Assembly: GCF_900239935.1 (NCBI RefSeq) | Contig: NZ_LT965928.1 | Coordinates: forward strand, 3,491,520-3,555,519 | Source: Pseudoalteromonas carrageenovora IAM 12662 | GTDB lineage: Bacteria > Pseudomonadota > Gammaproteobacteria > Enterobacterales > Alteromonadaceae | Length of the DNA: 64,000 nt | Direction: 5' to 3' | In this document: piece by piece, positions 7,539-17,686 of the stretch | Layout: each line of letters begins with the position of its first letter | Position numbering within the stretch: position 1 is the stretch's first letter | Notes under the pieces: generated by a model | The model's database searches: none | What the model was told of the DNA's origin: nothing | The model's input: the letters and a program-made list of their open reading frames with translations, nothing else | Program-made: the position numbers and the translations under genes

Positions 7539-9824
7539 TCATTGAGCGGGCTCTATTATTATTTGATGTATAAGCGTTTGTGGCAATAAAGGCGTGTGTT
7601 TACCTTCTATGTAATCACTAAAGCCTGCACGGTAAAACTCAGATAGCGGATGCCCCGATTGCCCACCAGGCACTGCCATTATGGCATTTTCTAAATGCCC
7701 AGGCTGGGCAATAAAGCGCTGCGATGCACCAAAGCTTTTACCTTGCACTGCGGGCATGTAGCTATCGCCAAATCCAGGCGCAATTGGCATATTTAAAAAT
7801 TTAGCTAGTATTGGCATTTGTTTAGCAAACGGGTGCTCAATGTTAAGCGCATTTACTTTGCCCCACTGCCAATTTTGTAAGTTATCCCCATACTCAGCCC
7901 TAAGCGCTGTCACTGTTTGGTTAAATGCACCTGATAACTGCTCATCCCAATTTTTATACTCAGGGTTTACCCACGAATCGGGCCGTGTATTAATAAACTG
8001 CCATATTGCCGGCTCAAGATCGCGTTTTACGTATTTAAGTGTACCGCTTTGCTCATTGAGCTTATTCTCCATGCTTGCAAAAACAGTATTTATTAATGCA
8101 CTTCTATAGCGCTTAACTAAGGTATAACCTACAGAGCTTGCACATGCGCACTGCTGCCAGTTTTCAAGCTCGCTAATGTATTGCTTGTTTTTGCTTTTAT
8201 CTTTTTTAAGCTGATTAAGTAGTAATGTATGCCAAGGCATTAGAAAGCGGGCTTGATTATCAAGCTGTAGCGCGTAAAAGTCGCTCTCAGCAAAGGTTTG
8301 CTTTTCAAATAATCTATCGCGTATTTGGCTTGAACGTGCTCCTAGTGCATAACCACCGTTACCAAATCGGCTGTTATCTATGGCCGATACAACACGTGAG
8401 TTACCCGTCCATAATCGCCCACTTTGCGGGTTTTTAACAAACGGGCGTTCATTTTCATTTTGCTCAAAAAGCGCAGAATATTCGTTTGTGTTTATACTTA
8501 ACTCGCTTGGCATTTTACGCGCTGGTATGCCGCCCATATGCTTCCACGCTGCACTGCCTTTATTATCAACCACCATTAAGTTTTGCACCGGAATACCCAC
8601 ATTGCTCGCTATTGCTAATGCATCATCAACCGTATTTGCTTGTTCAAGTTTTACTAATTCCATATTAACCGCGTAAGGCTTATGTGCAGCCCAGCTAAGT
8701 GCGTAGGGTTTTTTATTAATGTATTTTACTGGGCCATATTCGCTTAACGTTAATGGGTAGTTTTCAACTTCATTATTTGGTAGCGCTATTGTTTCATTTA
8801 CTTGCCATGTTTTACTGTCATCATTTAGCGCTATCCAATCAGCGGTATCTATGTAGCCATTAGTAAAGCCCCACGCAATTTTATTATTGGTACCCACCAC
8901 AATAGCGGGTGCGCCAGGCAGCGATACGCCTGTTATTTGAAATTGCTTAGCATTTTGCGTGTAATTAAGCTGCGCTCTGTACCAAATAACCGGCACCGCC
9001 ATCGATAAATGCATATCGTCAGAGAGCATTGCTGCGCCCGTTTGAGTATGCGCACCGGTTACGGCCCAGTTATTACTGCCACGCTCTTGGTTAGCTTGAA
9101 TATTTTTAACCATGTGTTGTTCTTGCGCTGGAAGTGTAGGTATATCGCCTGTAAAAGGCATAAGTTTACTGCCATCAAGCGCCGCTTGGTATTGGCTTGG
9201 TTGCGTTAAAAACTCAACCATTTTTTGCCCGTAAGCTTGCTCAATCTGTATTAGCGTTTGGTCACGCTCAAACGTTGCACTTTGTAAATCAAGATACATA
9301 CTAAATATAATCAATAAGCTGTCTTCACTTTGCCATGGTTTTTGCGCCCCGCCTGTTAGTAGGTACTCAAAGCTTGCATACCCTACTTGTGCTAATCCTT
9401 CGTTAACGCCTTGTGCGTAGCTTTTTAATAATTGCTTATCGGCTTTTGGGAGGGTTTTTAAAATAGCGCGGCTGCGTTTACGTAATTGATGAAAGCGCAT
9501 TTTTTTATCAAGCCCAATGGCCGCTTTGCCAAATAACTCACTTAGCTCACCTGCGGCGTTGCGCCTTAATAAATCCATTTGAAAAAATCGGTCTTGTCCG
9601 TGCGCATAACCTAATCCATAAGCGGCATCGTTTCTATTATTGGCATTAATAACAGCCTGCCCTTGTAAGTCGCGCGATATTTTAACGTTATTACTTAGGT
9701 GACTACTTTGACCTTTGCCATCAAGTGCAGGCAGGCTCAAAGTCAACACACCATATACCACCGCTGTGCCTGCAAGCGCTAAGATCACAGTTAATAACAA
9801 TAACCGTTTGATTACTTTAAACAT
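7539..9824 (-). CDS. penicillin acylase-family (Ntn) amidohydrolase
   Basis: A 761-residue precursor of the peptidase S45 family, which hydrolyses amides such as penicillins, acyl-homoserine lactones or cyclic peptides. It has an N-terminal membrane anchor or signal (residues 7-28), an alpha chain (about 35-225), a spacer, and the autoprocessing site Gly249-Ser250 in ERGSNNWAV. Ser250 becomes the N-terminal nucleophile of the beta chain. NNKIAWGFTNGYIDTADW and the late GNSRVV and GQSGHP segments match the family. A TTG precedes the ATG by one codon. The ATG at 9824 with AGGGAAGG just ahead is preferred. It is divergent from ycaO. Confidence 0.88.
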   Translation of the reverse strand: MFKVIKRLLLLTVILALAGTAVVYGVLTLSLPALDGKGQSSHLSNNVKISRDLQGQAVINANNRNDAAYGLGYAHGQDRFFQMDLLRRNAAGELSELFGKAAIGLDKKMRFHQLRKRSRAILKTLPKADKQLLKSYAQGVNEGLAQVGYASFEYLLTGGAQKPWQSEDSLLIIFSMYLDLQSATFERDQTLIQIEQAYGQKMVEFLTQPSQYQAALDGSKLMPFTGDIPTLPAQEQHMVKNIQANQERGSNNWAVTGAHTQTGAAMLSDDMHLSMAVPVIWYRAQLNYTQNAKQFQITGVSLPGAPAIVVGTNNKIAWGFTNGYIDTADWIALNDDSKTWQVNETIALPNNEVENYPLTLSEYGPVKYINKKPYALSWAAHKPYAVNMELVKLEQANTVDDALAIASNVGIPVQNLMVVDNKGSAAWKHMGGIPARKMPSELSINTNEYSALFEQNENERPFVKNPQSGRLWTGNSRVVSAIDNSRFGNGGYALGARSSQIRDRLFEKQTFAESDFYALQLDNQARFLMPWHTLLLNQLKKDKSKNKQYISELENWQQCACASSVGYTLVKRYRSALINTVFASMENKLNEQSGTLKYVKRDLEPAIWQFINTRPDSWVNPEYKNWDEQLSGAFNQTVTALRAEYGDNLQNWQWGKVNALNIEHPFAKQMPILAKFLNMPIAPGFGDSYMPAVQGKSFGASQRFIAQPGHLENAIMAVPGGQSGHPLSEFYRAGFSDYIEGKHTPLLPQTLIHQIIIEPAQ

Positions 9825-9980
9825 CAACCTTCCCTATAAAAATTTATACTACGCAGTATGAGCATATAATAACCACAGTTTTATTAAATAATAATGTTCT
9901 TGCTCACAAAGGGTGAAATAAACATCAAAATCCACGATAATGTCGCTTCCACATCATGTGCAGAACTAGTTGAGATTAAT

Positions 9981-11741
9981 ATGACTGAAAAAACATTTAT
10001 CAAAGGTAAAGACCGCGACCTAGAATCGTCAATCTCTACCATGCAAAACAAGCTTAAAGCCCTTAACATTAACGTTGAGGAAGCGCTTTGGCTTAACCCT
10101 GTAGCTAACTGTTATTCGGTTCATATTAAAGACAGCGACTGCGGTGTTATGTTTACCAATGGTAAAGGCGCAACCGATAAAGCATCTATTGCCTCTGCGC
10201 TAGGTGAATACTTTGAGCGTTTGAGCTGTAACTACTTTTTTGCTGACTTTTACTTAGGTGAAGAATTTGCCAACGGCGAGTTTACTCATTACCCAAGCGA
10301 AAAATGGTTTAAAGTTGAAGGTGAAGAAGTACCTAAGGGCATAATGGACGAAAGCCTGTGGGATTACTTTGACCCAGAGCGCGAACTTAACGCATCACAC
10401 CTTTTTGATTTTAACTCGGGTAATAACGAGCGCGGCATTTGTACATTGCCATACACGCGCCAACGCGATAACCAAGACGTGTACATTCCAGTAAACGTGA
10501 TTGGTAATATTTTTGTATCTAACGGTATGAGCGCAGGTAACACCAAGTTTGAAGCGCGTGTACAAGGTTTATCAGAAGTATTTGAACGCGCTATAAAAAA
10601 CCGCATCATCGCTGAAGGTATTTGTTTACCAATCGTGCCTGAAGACGTTGTTAAACAGTACCCACAAATTCACGAAGCATGTGAAGAACTACGCAGCCAT
10701 GGTTTTCATTTACGCATTGCCGATGCATCACTAGGCGGTAAATACCCAGTAATGAGCGTAACGCTGATTAACCCAACAGATGGCTCTGTATTTGCCTCGT
10801 TTGGTGCTCACCCTTCATTTGAAGTAGCCCTTGAGCGTACGGTTACAGAACTTTTACAAGGTCGTCGCCTTGATCAGCTTGATGTGTTCCAACCAGCCAC
10901 GTTTGATAACGACGAAGTGGCAACGCCTGAAAACATTGAACTGCACTTTATTGATTCTAGCGGTTTGATTTCGCATGATTTCTTCCGTGCCAAAGCAGAT
11001 TTTGACTTTGTACACTGGGACTTCAGCGGCACAACAGAGCAAGAATACAATTTCTGTACTGACCTAATTCACAGCATGAACCACGACATTTATATTATGG
11101 ATTACACGCACCTAAACGTGTATGCATGTCGTATTTTAGTACCGGGCATGTCAGACATTTACCCAGTAGATGAGCTTATTTGGCGTAACAACAACGAAGG
11201 CGCTAAATTCCGTGAAGCATTCCTATCGCTTGATCAGTACGATGCTGAGCAATGGATGGACATTTACGACAGCTTAGAAGAAGCCGGCCACAGCGATATT
11301 ATTCGCGCAGCAGAGTTTATTGGCCTTGCAACCGATGCCGATACACCTTGGCATACGCTACGTATTGGTGAGCTTAAAGCGCACCTATGTTTAGCCGCAG
11401 GCAGCGAAGAAGCAATTGATTGGGTTGATTGGATACTCCATACAGGCCAAGTAAACGAAGAGGCAATGCGCCATTTCCGCTGCTTAAAAGCCATTCTTGA
11501 AATTAAATACGATGACGAGCGTGAATACGCCGACTACCAAGATGCACTTGGTTTAATGTTTGGCAGCGATAACGTAAAGCTTGCAATTGAAATTGCAGAA
11601 GGCCGTAAATTATTTAATGGTTTAACCTTCCCTGGTTTATCGCTTGAAGGCTTTAAAAAGCACGCAGCTTTACTTGATGGCTACCGTAAGTTACATGTAG
11701 CAAAACAAAACTATTGGGCACGTGAAGTTACCGATAGCTAA
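9981..11741 (+). CDS. ycaO: YcaO, S12 methylthiotransferase accessory factor
   Basis: A 586-residue protein with the same length as E. coli YcaO, which assists RimO in beta-methylthiolation of ribosomal protein S12. The YcaO domain spans about residues 40-400 and shows the ATP-binding features: GKGATDKASIASALGEYFERLSCN near 60-85, EARVQGLSEVFERAIKNR near 190-207, and a YHLNVY-like TH.NVYACRILVPG segment. A C-terminal helical, TPR-like part follows. The frame is open from 9894, but the ATG at 9981 gives the E. coli length and is preceded by TGAG. No rimO is adjacent, and no precursor peptide gene is nearby, which argues against a RiPP cluster. Confidence 0.93.
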   Translation: MTEKTFIKGKDRDLESSISTMQNKLKALNINVEEALWLNPVANCYSVHIKDSDCGVMFTNGKGATDKASIASALGEYFERLSCNYFFADFYLGEEFANGEFTHYPSEKWFKVEGEEVPKGIMDESLWDYFDPERELNASHLFDFNSGNNERGICTLPYTRQRDNQDVYIPVNVIGNIFVSNGMSAGNTKFEARVQGLSEVFERAIKNRIIAEGICLPIVPEDVVKQYPQIHEACEELRSHGFHLRIADASLGGKYPVMSVTLINPTDGSVFASFGAHPSFEVALERTVTELLQGRRLDQLDVFQPATFDNDEVATPENIELHFIDSSGLISHDFFRAKADFDFVHWDFSGTTEQEYNFCTDLIHSMNHDIYIMDYTHLNVYACRILVPGMSDIYPVDELIWRNNNEGAKFREAFLSLDQYDAEQWMDIYDSLEEAGHSDIIRAAEFIGLATDADTPWHTLRIGELKAHLCLAAGSEEAIDWVDWILHTGQVNEEAMRHFRCLKAILEIKYDDEREYADYQDALGLMFGSDNVKLAIEIAEGRKLFNGLTFPGLSLEGFKKHAALLDGYRKLHVAKQNYWAREVTDS

Positions 11742-11780
11742 TACTAATTGTTGAGCTAATATAGCTAAACTACTAATTAC

Positions 11781-11820
11781 AAAAATAAAAATGGCGCTAA
11801 TTTATTAGCGCCATTTTTAT
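11781..11820 (+). terminator. rho-independent terminator after ycaO
   Basis: ATGGCGCTAA (11791-11800), a TTTA loop, TTAGCGCCAT (11805-11814), then TTTTAT. The stem is perfect, and flanking A residues extend it. Confidence 0.9.
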
Positions 11821-11876
11821 TTACGCAATAAATTAGCTATAGTTAAATTGCCTAAAATAAAAGCACGATGTAATTA

Positions 11877-14800
11877 ATGTCGCCACCAAGAAATAATAAA
11901 AACAAAGTTCATAACTTTAAACGAACATTTTGGTTATCACTTACTCTTATAGTATTAGTGAGTTTTATACTTGATCGTATTAATTACAATCGCGTAAAGG
12001 ACGCGCATAGGTTACAAACACTTTCTGAAGTAAGCACCTACCGCGCACAACTCGAGTCTATTTTAGTTTCTAATATTCAACTAGTTCGAGGTTTAGGGGT
12101 TGCAGTTGCTGCAGAGCCTGATTTACAACAAGCTCGATTTGAACAAATTGCTGGGCCACTATTTAAAACCTCTAATGAACTTCGTAATATCGGTGGCGCT
12201 CCCGATATGATCATTCAAATGACCTACCCCTTAAAAGGTAATGAAAAAGCACTCGGCTTAAATTTTTTAGAAGCAAAAAACCAACGCGCTGATGCAATTA
12301 GAGCACGTGATACCAATACGATTGTCATGGCGGGTCCACTTAAATTAATTCAAGGCGACATTGCGCTTATCGCACGTGTACCTGTGTATATACCACCGGA
12401 AAACCGCTTTTGGGGGTTACTTTCTGTTGTTTTAGATATTAACAAAGTGTATAAAAACTCAGGAATTAACGAGCTCGAAAGCGAGTATAACGTAGCGTTA
12501 CAAGGTCGACATGGGCTTGGTAAGAAAGGCGAATTTTTCTATGGTGATAAAAGCATTATTGAGCAAAACCCTCTTGAATTTACTTTAAATTTTCAAGGTG
12601 GTAATTGGCAACTTTATGTTGCACCAAAAGTAGGTTGGAACCCACCAAACTCAGCAATTTGGCCACTGCGCTCTGCTATTATAATAATTTGTGGGTTGTT
12701 GATTTGGGCTTTTTTCTTTTTTTTAAAAATGCTAAATCGCCAGCAGCAAAACGAAAAAATGCTTGAGGCAATGAGCGATCTTGCACAAATAGGTGCATGG
12801 TCATTTAATTTAGATACTAAGCAAGTTTACTGGTCAGATATGACCAAGAAAATTTTTAAATACTCGCTTGATACACAACCGGAGTGGCCTAGTGATCTGG
12901 GCTATTTTAAGCCGGGTGAAAGCCGTGAGAAAATAGCTAAATTAATTGAGCGTGCCATAAAACTTGGTGAAAGCTACGAAGTTGAACTTGAAGTGATAAA
13001 CGCAGAAGGTAAAACAATATGGGTGCTTGCACACGGTGAAGTTGAGCGTAGAAATAGTCGCAGCATTCGTATTTTTGGCTCAATTCAAAATATAGATACC
13101 CGTAAAAAAATCGAACTCGAAAATAACCAAATTGCATTACATAATGAAATTTTAGCCTCACTAACTGTAAATAAACTCATATTAAGCGGGCAATTAAGCC
13201 AAGCAAAAGACGTAATTACGCAGGCAATTTGCCAGGCATTTGATGTAAAACGTGCCAGTATTTGGTTTTTTAATGACGATAAAAGCCAATTAAATCCTTT
13301 TGCGATACACAGCACTCTATCCTCGAGTGATAACAGCGACCCTATTTGGCTAAGAAAAAACACTAAAGACTTTTTTAACGCTATAGATCATCAAGCTGTA
13401 TTTAGTGCACCCGATGCACTTAACCACCCTATTTTAAAACCCTTAAAAGCCCATTATTTAGACCCTTTACACATTCAGTCTATGTTATGTGTGATTATTC
13501 CTGGAGGCTCGGGGGCACTTGGTATTGTATGCGCCGAGCAATGCCAAAGCACTAAACTATGGTCTCGTAATGAGGAGAGCTTTTTAATAGCTGTTGCGGC
13601 ACTTATTGGTAGCCTACATTCAAGCCAAAAACGTATTGAGACAGAAGAGCAACTCGTTACAGCTAAGGATGCTGCAGTACAGGCTGTAGAAGCTAAAAGT
13701 GAATTTTTAGCGAGTATGAGTCACGAAATTCGTACTCCCATGAATGGGGTACTGGGTATGCTTAATATTATAAAGCAAACCCAACTTAACCAGCAGCAAG
13801 AGCATCATATAGAGCTGGCTCAGTCATCAGCTCAATCACTTTTAAATATAATTAATGATATTTTAGACTTTTCTAAAATTGAAGCCGGTAAGCTCGATAT
13901 TGAAAACGTGCAATTTAACCTCCCCAGACTACTAGGCGAAGTTGTTGAATCGTTTGCGTTAAAAGTTGAGCAAAACCAAAGTAAGCTTATTTTAGACGCA
14001 ACCCAAATTACGGTAAGTGAAATAATTAGTGACCCTAATAGGTTACGCCAAATATTAAATAATCTACTCGGTAATGCTGTTAAGTTTACTTTAAATGGCG
14101 AAATTATTGTGACGGCCCGCGTTGAGGAAACAACAGATGGTTCGTTTTTGCAGTGTTCTGTAATTGATACCGGTATTGGTATAAAACCTGAAAAACAAAA
14201 CTCTTTGTTCGATTCATTTACTCAAGCCGATGCTTCAACCACTCGCCAATTCGGCGGCACTGGGCTTGGCCTTGCTATTGTTAAGCAGCTTTGTGAACTC
14301 ATGAATGGTGAAGTAAGCGTAACAAGTATGGTTGATGAGGGCAGTACATTTTCGTTCAGCATACAAATACAACCTCGCTTGAGTAAAGAGCAAGACTTAC
14401 CGAGCCACTTAATTAAAAATAAGCATATTTTAATTATTGATGAATGCACTTTAAATGCTAATACGGCGCATAAACAGCTTAATGTTTGGGGCGCCAAAGT
14501 AAAGTGCATTAACAACTACAGCCAAGTAACAGAACACTTAAATAACTCAGAAGTTAAGCTCAGTGCTATTTTAGTTGATTACTACTTTTTTGAAAAAGCA
14601 CAGCAACCCCATATTACGTCCTTAAAAAACTTTATAAATTTGCATGGCTGTAAATTAGTAATTATGGCTCCGATGAGCTACTCCCAAGAAAACTCAAAGT
14701 TAGGTATGAAAGTTGATTGCATGATTTTCAAACCCCTTACTCCATCAGATTTATTTGACTCACTCACTAACGATAAATTTATAGAGCAGCAACAGCGTCA

Positions 14801-15236
14801 AGCTCAGCTGCAAAACAAGCTAACTAAAGCGCCAATAACCGATTCTACTGAGCCCCAATTACTATTAGTAGAAGACAATAAAATTAACCAAGTAGTTGCT
14901 TCTGCCCTGCTAAAACAAGCTGGTGTTAGTTTTGATATCGCAGAAAATGGCCTTGATGCAATAGTTAAACTTAATGCAAAGCAAGGTAAGCCATACAAGC
15001 TTATTTTAATGGACTGCCAAATGCCCGAAATGGACGGCTACCAAGCCACTAAAGCAATTCGTGAAGGTGATGCCGGTAAGTGTAATCAAAATACGACTAT
15101 TATTGCGTTAACTGCAAACGCCATGCAGGGCGATAAAGAAAAATGCTTAGCTGCTGGCATGAACGATTATTTAAGCAAGCCGCTTGATTTAGCCGCATTA
15201 CAACCAAAACTTGAACAATGGCTTGGCACTCAATAA
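11877..15236 (+). CDS. CHASE-PAS-GAF hybrid histidine kinase with two receivers
   Basis: A 1119-residue membrane sensor kinase. TM1 is near 17-33 and TM2 near 264-285, enclosing a periplasmic CHASE domain (about 60-235) for small-ligand sensing. PAS (about 295-410) and GAF (about 430-580) follow. HisKA carries His616 in SHEIRTPMNGV, and the HATPase has RLRQILNNLLGNAVKFT, DTGIGI and GTGLGLAIVKQL. The first receiver-like domain (about 845-955) is diverged, with Asp901 in LVDYYFFE. The second receiver (about 990-1115) is canonical, with Asp1046 in LMDCQMPEMDG and a conserved Lys in LSKPLD. The gene stands alone between a terminator and yceH. Its partner is unknown. Confidence 0.9.
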   Translation: MSPPRNNKNKVHNFKRTFWLSLTLIVLVSFILDRINYNRVKDAHRLQTLSEVSTYRAQLESILVSNIQLVRGLGVAVAAEPDLQQARFEQIAGPLFKTSNELRNIGGAPDMIIQMTYPLKGNEKALGLNFLEAKNQRADAIRARDTNTIVMAGPLKLIQGDIALIARVPVYIPPENRFWGLLSVVLDINKVYKNSGINELESEYNVALQGRHGLGKKGEFFYGDKSIIEQNPLEFTLNFQGGNWQLYVAPKVGWNPPNSAIWPLRSAIIIICGLLIWAFFFFLKMLNRQQQNEKMLEAMSDLAQIGAWSFNLDTKQVYWSDMTKKIFKYSLDTQPEWPSDLGYFKPGESREKIAKLIERAIKLGESYEVELEVINAEGKTIWVLAHGEVERRNSRSIRIFGSIQNIDTRKKIELENNQIALHNEILASLTVNKLILSGQLSQAKDVITQAICQAFDVKRASIWFFNDDKSQLNPFAIHSTLSSSDNSDPIWLRKNTKDFFNAIDHQAVFSAPDALNHPILKPLKAHYLDPLHIQSMLCVIIPGGSGALGIVCAEQCQSTKLWSRNEESFLIAVAALIGSLHSSQKRIETEEQLVTAKDAAVQAVEAKSEFLASMSHEIRTPMNGVLGMLNIIKQTQLNQQQEHHIELAQSSAQSLLNIINDILDFSKIEAGKLDIENVQFNLPRLLGEVVESFALKVEQNQSKLILDATQITVSEIISDPNRLRQILNNLLGNAVKFTLNGEIIVTARVEETTDGSFLQCSVIDTGIGIKPEKQNSLFDSFTQADASTTRQFGGTGLGLAIVKQLCELMNGEVSVTSMVDEGSTFSFSIQIQPRLSKEQDLPSHLIKNKHILIIDECTLNANTAHKQLNVWGAKVKCINNYSQVTEHLNNSEVKLSAILVDYYFFEKAQQPHITSLKNFINLHGCKLVIMAPMSYSQENSKLGMKVDCMIFKPLTPSDLFDSLTNDKFIEQQQRQAQLQNKLTKAPITDSTEPQLLLVEDNKINQVVASALLKQAGVSFDIAENGLDAIVKLNAKQGKPYKLILMDCQMPEMDGYQATKAIREGDAGKCNQNTTIIALTANAMQGDKEKCLAAGMNDYLSKPLDLAALQPKLEQWLGTQ

Positions 15237-15279
15237 AGGTGTAAGCTAGTAAAATAAGCTTACTAATTTGAGATTATTT

Positions 15280-15906
15280 ATGCAGTTATCAGCAAATCAA
15301 CAACGTATTCTTGGTTGCTTATTAGAAAAACAAAGCACCACACCTGAGCATTACCCGCTGTCTTTAAACGGGCTCACCAATGCGTGTAATCAAAAATCAA
15401 ACCGTGATCCCGTTTTATCTCTCAGCGAAACTGACGTACAAAATGCACTCGACAAGTTAATTGAAATGCGTTTAGTCACGCTTGATGAAGGGCTATCTGG
15501 GCGAGTAAACAAGTACGATCATCGCTTTTGTAATACCGAGTTTAGTAACTTACAATTTACGGATCAACAACGTGCCATAGTGTGTTTATTGCTACTTAGA
15601 GGCGCACAAACTCCAGGCGAGTTAAGAACGCGTAGTGCACGCTTGGCTGAATTTAATAACGTAAGTGAAGTTGAAAACGCGCTTAGCTTATTAGCTCAAA
15701 ATGATTACGTTTGTAAGTTAGAGCGAGAAGCCGGAAAACGCGAAAGTCGCTATGTTCACTTGTTTGGCGATACAAACGAAGTACAGTCCGAGCAACAACC
15801 GAGCGCTATTACAGATGTCAGAAACCATGAAATTAATGAGTTACTTGCAGAAATAGACGAACTAAAAGAAGAGCTTCGTTTGATAAAAGCACATTTAGGG
15901 CTTTAA
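15280..15906 (+). CDS. yceH: YceH-family protein (DUF480)
   Basis: A 208-residue protein of the YceH/DUF480 family, two winged-helix repeats in tandem. The N-terminal signature QRILGCLLEKQSTTPEHYPL and LTNACNQKSNRDPV are nearly diagnostic. The second winged helix covers about residues 95-160 (LLLRGAQTPGELRTR). A short coiled coil follows at the C-terminus (EINELLAEIDELKEELRLIK). The function is not established. The frame opens at a TTG (15268), but the ATG at 15280 begins right at the conserved region and is used here. It is closely followed by nadE with a 69-base gap. Confidence 0.9.
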   Translation: MQLSANQQRILGCLLEKQSTTPEHYPLSLNGLTNACNQKSNRDPVLSLSETDVQNALDKLIEMRLVTLDEGLSGRVNKYDHRFCNTEFSNLQFTDQQRAIVCLLLLRGAQTPGELRTRSARLAEFNNVSEVENALSLLAQNDYVCKLEREAGKRESRYVHLFGDTNEVQSEQQPSAITDVRNHEINELLAEIDELKEELRLIKAHLGL

Positions 15907-15975
15907 TTACGCCCAGCTAAATCACATAATATAATTAAGTTTAAAACAAAATAATTTACCAACGAGGAGCTGGCC

Positions 15976-16812
15976 ATGCGCGCCGAAATTGTGGCTGAAA
16001 TGAAAGTTCAGCCAAGTATTGATGTAAACGCTGAAATAATCCGTCGAGTTAACTTTATTAAAGCACGTTTAGTGGCAGCCCATAGTGTATCGCTAGTGCT
16101 GGGCATTAGCGGTGGTGTTGACTCGTCAACCTGCGGTCGCTTGTGCCAATTAGCCGTAGATGAATTAAATACCGAGCAAAGTACCGATAAATATCAATTT
16201 ATAGCAGTACGCTTGCCATACGGTATACAAGCCGATGAAGATGAAGCGCAAATGGCCGTTGATTTTATTAAGCCAAGTAAACGTATGACGGTAAATGTAC
16301 AACCAGCAGCAGATGCGCTTCATGACCAAGCAATGGCAGCTATTGTAGGCAGTGGCGCGGTACTTCCTGAGCAAGCAAAAGTTGACTTTATTAAAGGTAA
16401 TGTAAAAGCGCGCCAACGTATGGTTGCTCAATATGAAATTGCCGGTTTTTGCCAAGGCTTGGTAGTGGGTACCGATCATAGTGCTGAAAACATCACTGGC
16501 TTTTACACCAAATTTGGTGATGGCGCTTGCGATTTAGCGCCGTTATTTGGTTTATCAAAACGCCAAGTACGCGCTCTTGCCACGGCATTAGGCGCTCCTG
16601 ATTTACTCGTTACTAAAGCACCTACTGCAGATTTAGAAAGCGACAGACCAGGCCTTACCGATGAAGAAGCATTAGGACTGAGCTATGAGCAAATAGATGA
16701 CTTTTTAGAAGCTAAAGAGGTTTCAAAAGAGGTTGAGCAAAAGCTTGTAGATATATACTTGCGCACACAGCATAAGCGCCAAGCAATTCCGACTATTTAC
16801 GACGATTTATAA
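15976..16812 (+). CDS. nadE: ammonia-dependent NAD+ synthetase
   Basis: A 278-residue NadE, close to E. coli NadE (275). It makes NAD+ from nicotinate adenine dinucleotide, ATP and ammonia in the cytosol. The P-loop SGGVDS is at residues 45-50. [44 protein letters not shown] and [15 protein letters not shown] are the other conserved blocks. There is no glutaminase domain, so it uses free ammonia. GAGGAG lies just before the ATG. A 12-bp hairpin follows the stop codon. Confidence 0.96.
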   Translation: MRAEIVAEMKVQPSIDVNAEIIRRVNFIKARLVAAHSVSLVLGISGGVDSSTCGRLCQLAVDELNTEQSTDKYQFIAVRLPYGIQADEDEAQMAVDFIKPSKRMTVNVQPAADALHDQAMAAIVGSGAVLPEQAKVDFIKGNVKARQRMVAQYEIAGFCQGLVVGTDHSAENITGFYTKFGDGACDLAPLFGLSKRQVRALATALGAPDLLVTKAPTADLESDRPGLTDEEALGLSYEQIDDFLEAKEVSKEVEQKLVDIYLRTQHKRQAIPTIYDDL

Positions 16813-16821
16813 GCTATAGCT

Positions 16822-16857
16822 AATAGCAACTAATGCTAATAGGCGTTAGTTGCTATT
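16822..16857 (+). terminator. hairpin after nadE
   Basis: AATAGCAACTAA (16822-16833) pairs with TTAGTTGCTATT (16846-16857). The stem is perfect but has no T-run after it, so it may be a terminator or a regulatory dyad. A possible -10 box TATAAT for the next operon lies at 16882-16887. Confidence 0.5.
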
Positions 16858-16944
16858 TGATCTAGCCACAACTGTATTGCGTATAATTGCCTAATAAACG
16901 CATTCAATATTATTAACTGCCCGCCATAGAGAATACTGCATTAT

Positions 16945-17664
16945 ATGACATCGCCTATTTTAATTACCGGCGCAGGCCAACGCATTGGCCTAGCACTTGC
17001 CAAGCATTATTTAGCCCAAGGGCAAAGCGTTATTATAACTTATCGCACACGTCATCAGGCTGTTGATTTACTAGAGCAACAAGGTGCTGTGTGTATTTTT
17101 GCTGACTTTAGTAACGATACTGGCATTAGCACATTTATAAATACACTTAACACGCACACCAGTAGCTTGCGCGCTATTATTCATAATGCATCAAGTTGGG
17201 ACTGCGAAGCTAATAACCCAGACTTTGCCGTGCTGTTTGATAGCATGATGCGTATTCATGCAAAAACACCTTATTTAATTAATTTATTGTGCGCTGATTT
17301 ATTACTTAATTATCAAGCAAGCCATAATGTACCAGCAGATATTATTCATCTCACTGATTATGTTGTAGAAACTGGCAGCCCTAAACATTTAGCTTACGCA
17401 GCAAGTAAAGCAGCTCTAGATAATCTCACAAAGTCATTTAGTGCTAAATATGCGCCTAATATAAAAGTAAATTCAGTAGCGCCATCATTAATCATTTTTA
17501 ATGAACATGATGATGAAGCTTATCGCGCCAAGACACTTAAAAAATCATTAATGGGTATTGAGCCCGGTTGCCAAGAGATTATTAACAGTATTGATTTATT
17601 ACTGCAAAGCCACTACATCACAGGCCGCGCTTTGCCCGTAGATGGCGGACGCCATTTAAAGTAG
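16945..17664 (+). CDS. folM: FolM, dihydromonapterin reductase
   Basis: A 239-residue short-chain dehydrogenase with the NAD(P)-binding motif ITGAGQRIGLALA at the N-terminus, the catalytic pair in AYAASKAALDNL, and the C-terminal LPVDGGRHLK. FolM of E. coli reduces dihydromonapterin to tetrahydromonapterin. The FolM assignment is supported by the RIG variant of the glycine loop and by the operon: folE lies 22 bases downstream and folX after it, the enzymes supplying its substrate. Tetrahydromonapterin is the cofactor of bacterial phenylalanine hydroxylase in related organisms. No phhA is in this window. Confidence 0.88.
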   Translation: MTSPILITGAGQRIGLALAKHYLAQGQSVIITYRTRHQAVDLLEQQGAVCIFADFSNDTGISTFINTLNTHTSSLRAIIHNASSWDCEANNPDFAVLFDSMMRIHAKTPYLINLLCADLLLNYQASHNVPADIIHLTDYVVETGSPKHLAYAASKAALDNLTKSFSAKYAPNIKVNSVAPSLIIFNEHDDEAYRAKTLKKSLMGIEPGCQEIINSIDLLLQSHYITGRALPVDGGRHLK

Positions 17665-17686
17665 AACACACTAGACTGAGAAATTT

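Noticed and set aside
9981..11741. YcaO as part of a RiPP gene cluster
   Set aside because: The protein has the length and C-terminal extension of E. coli YcaO, and no precursor peptide or modifying partner lies nearby.
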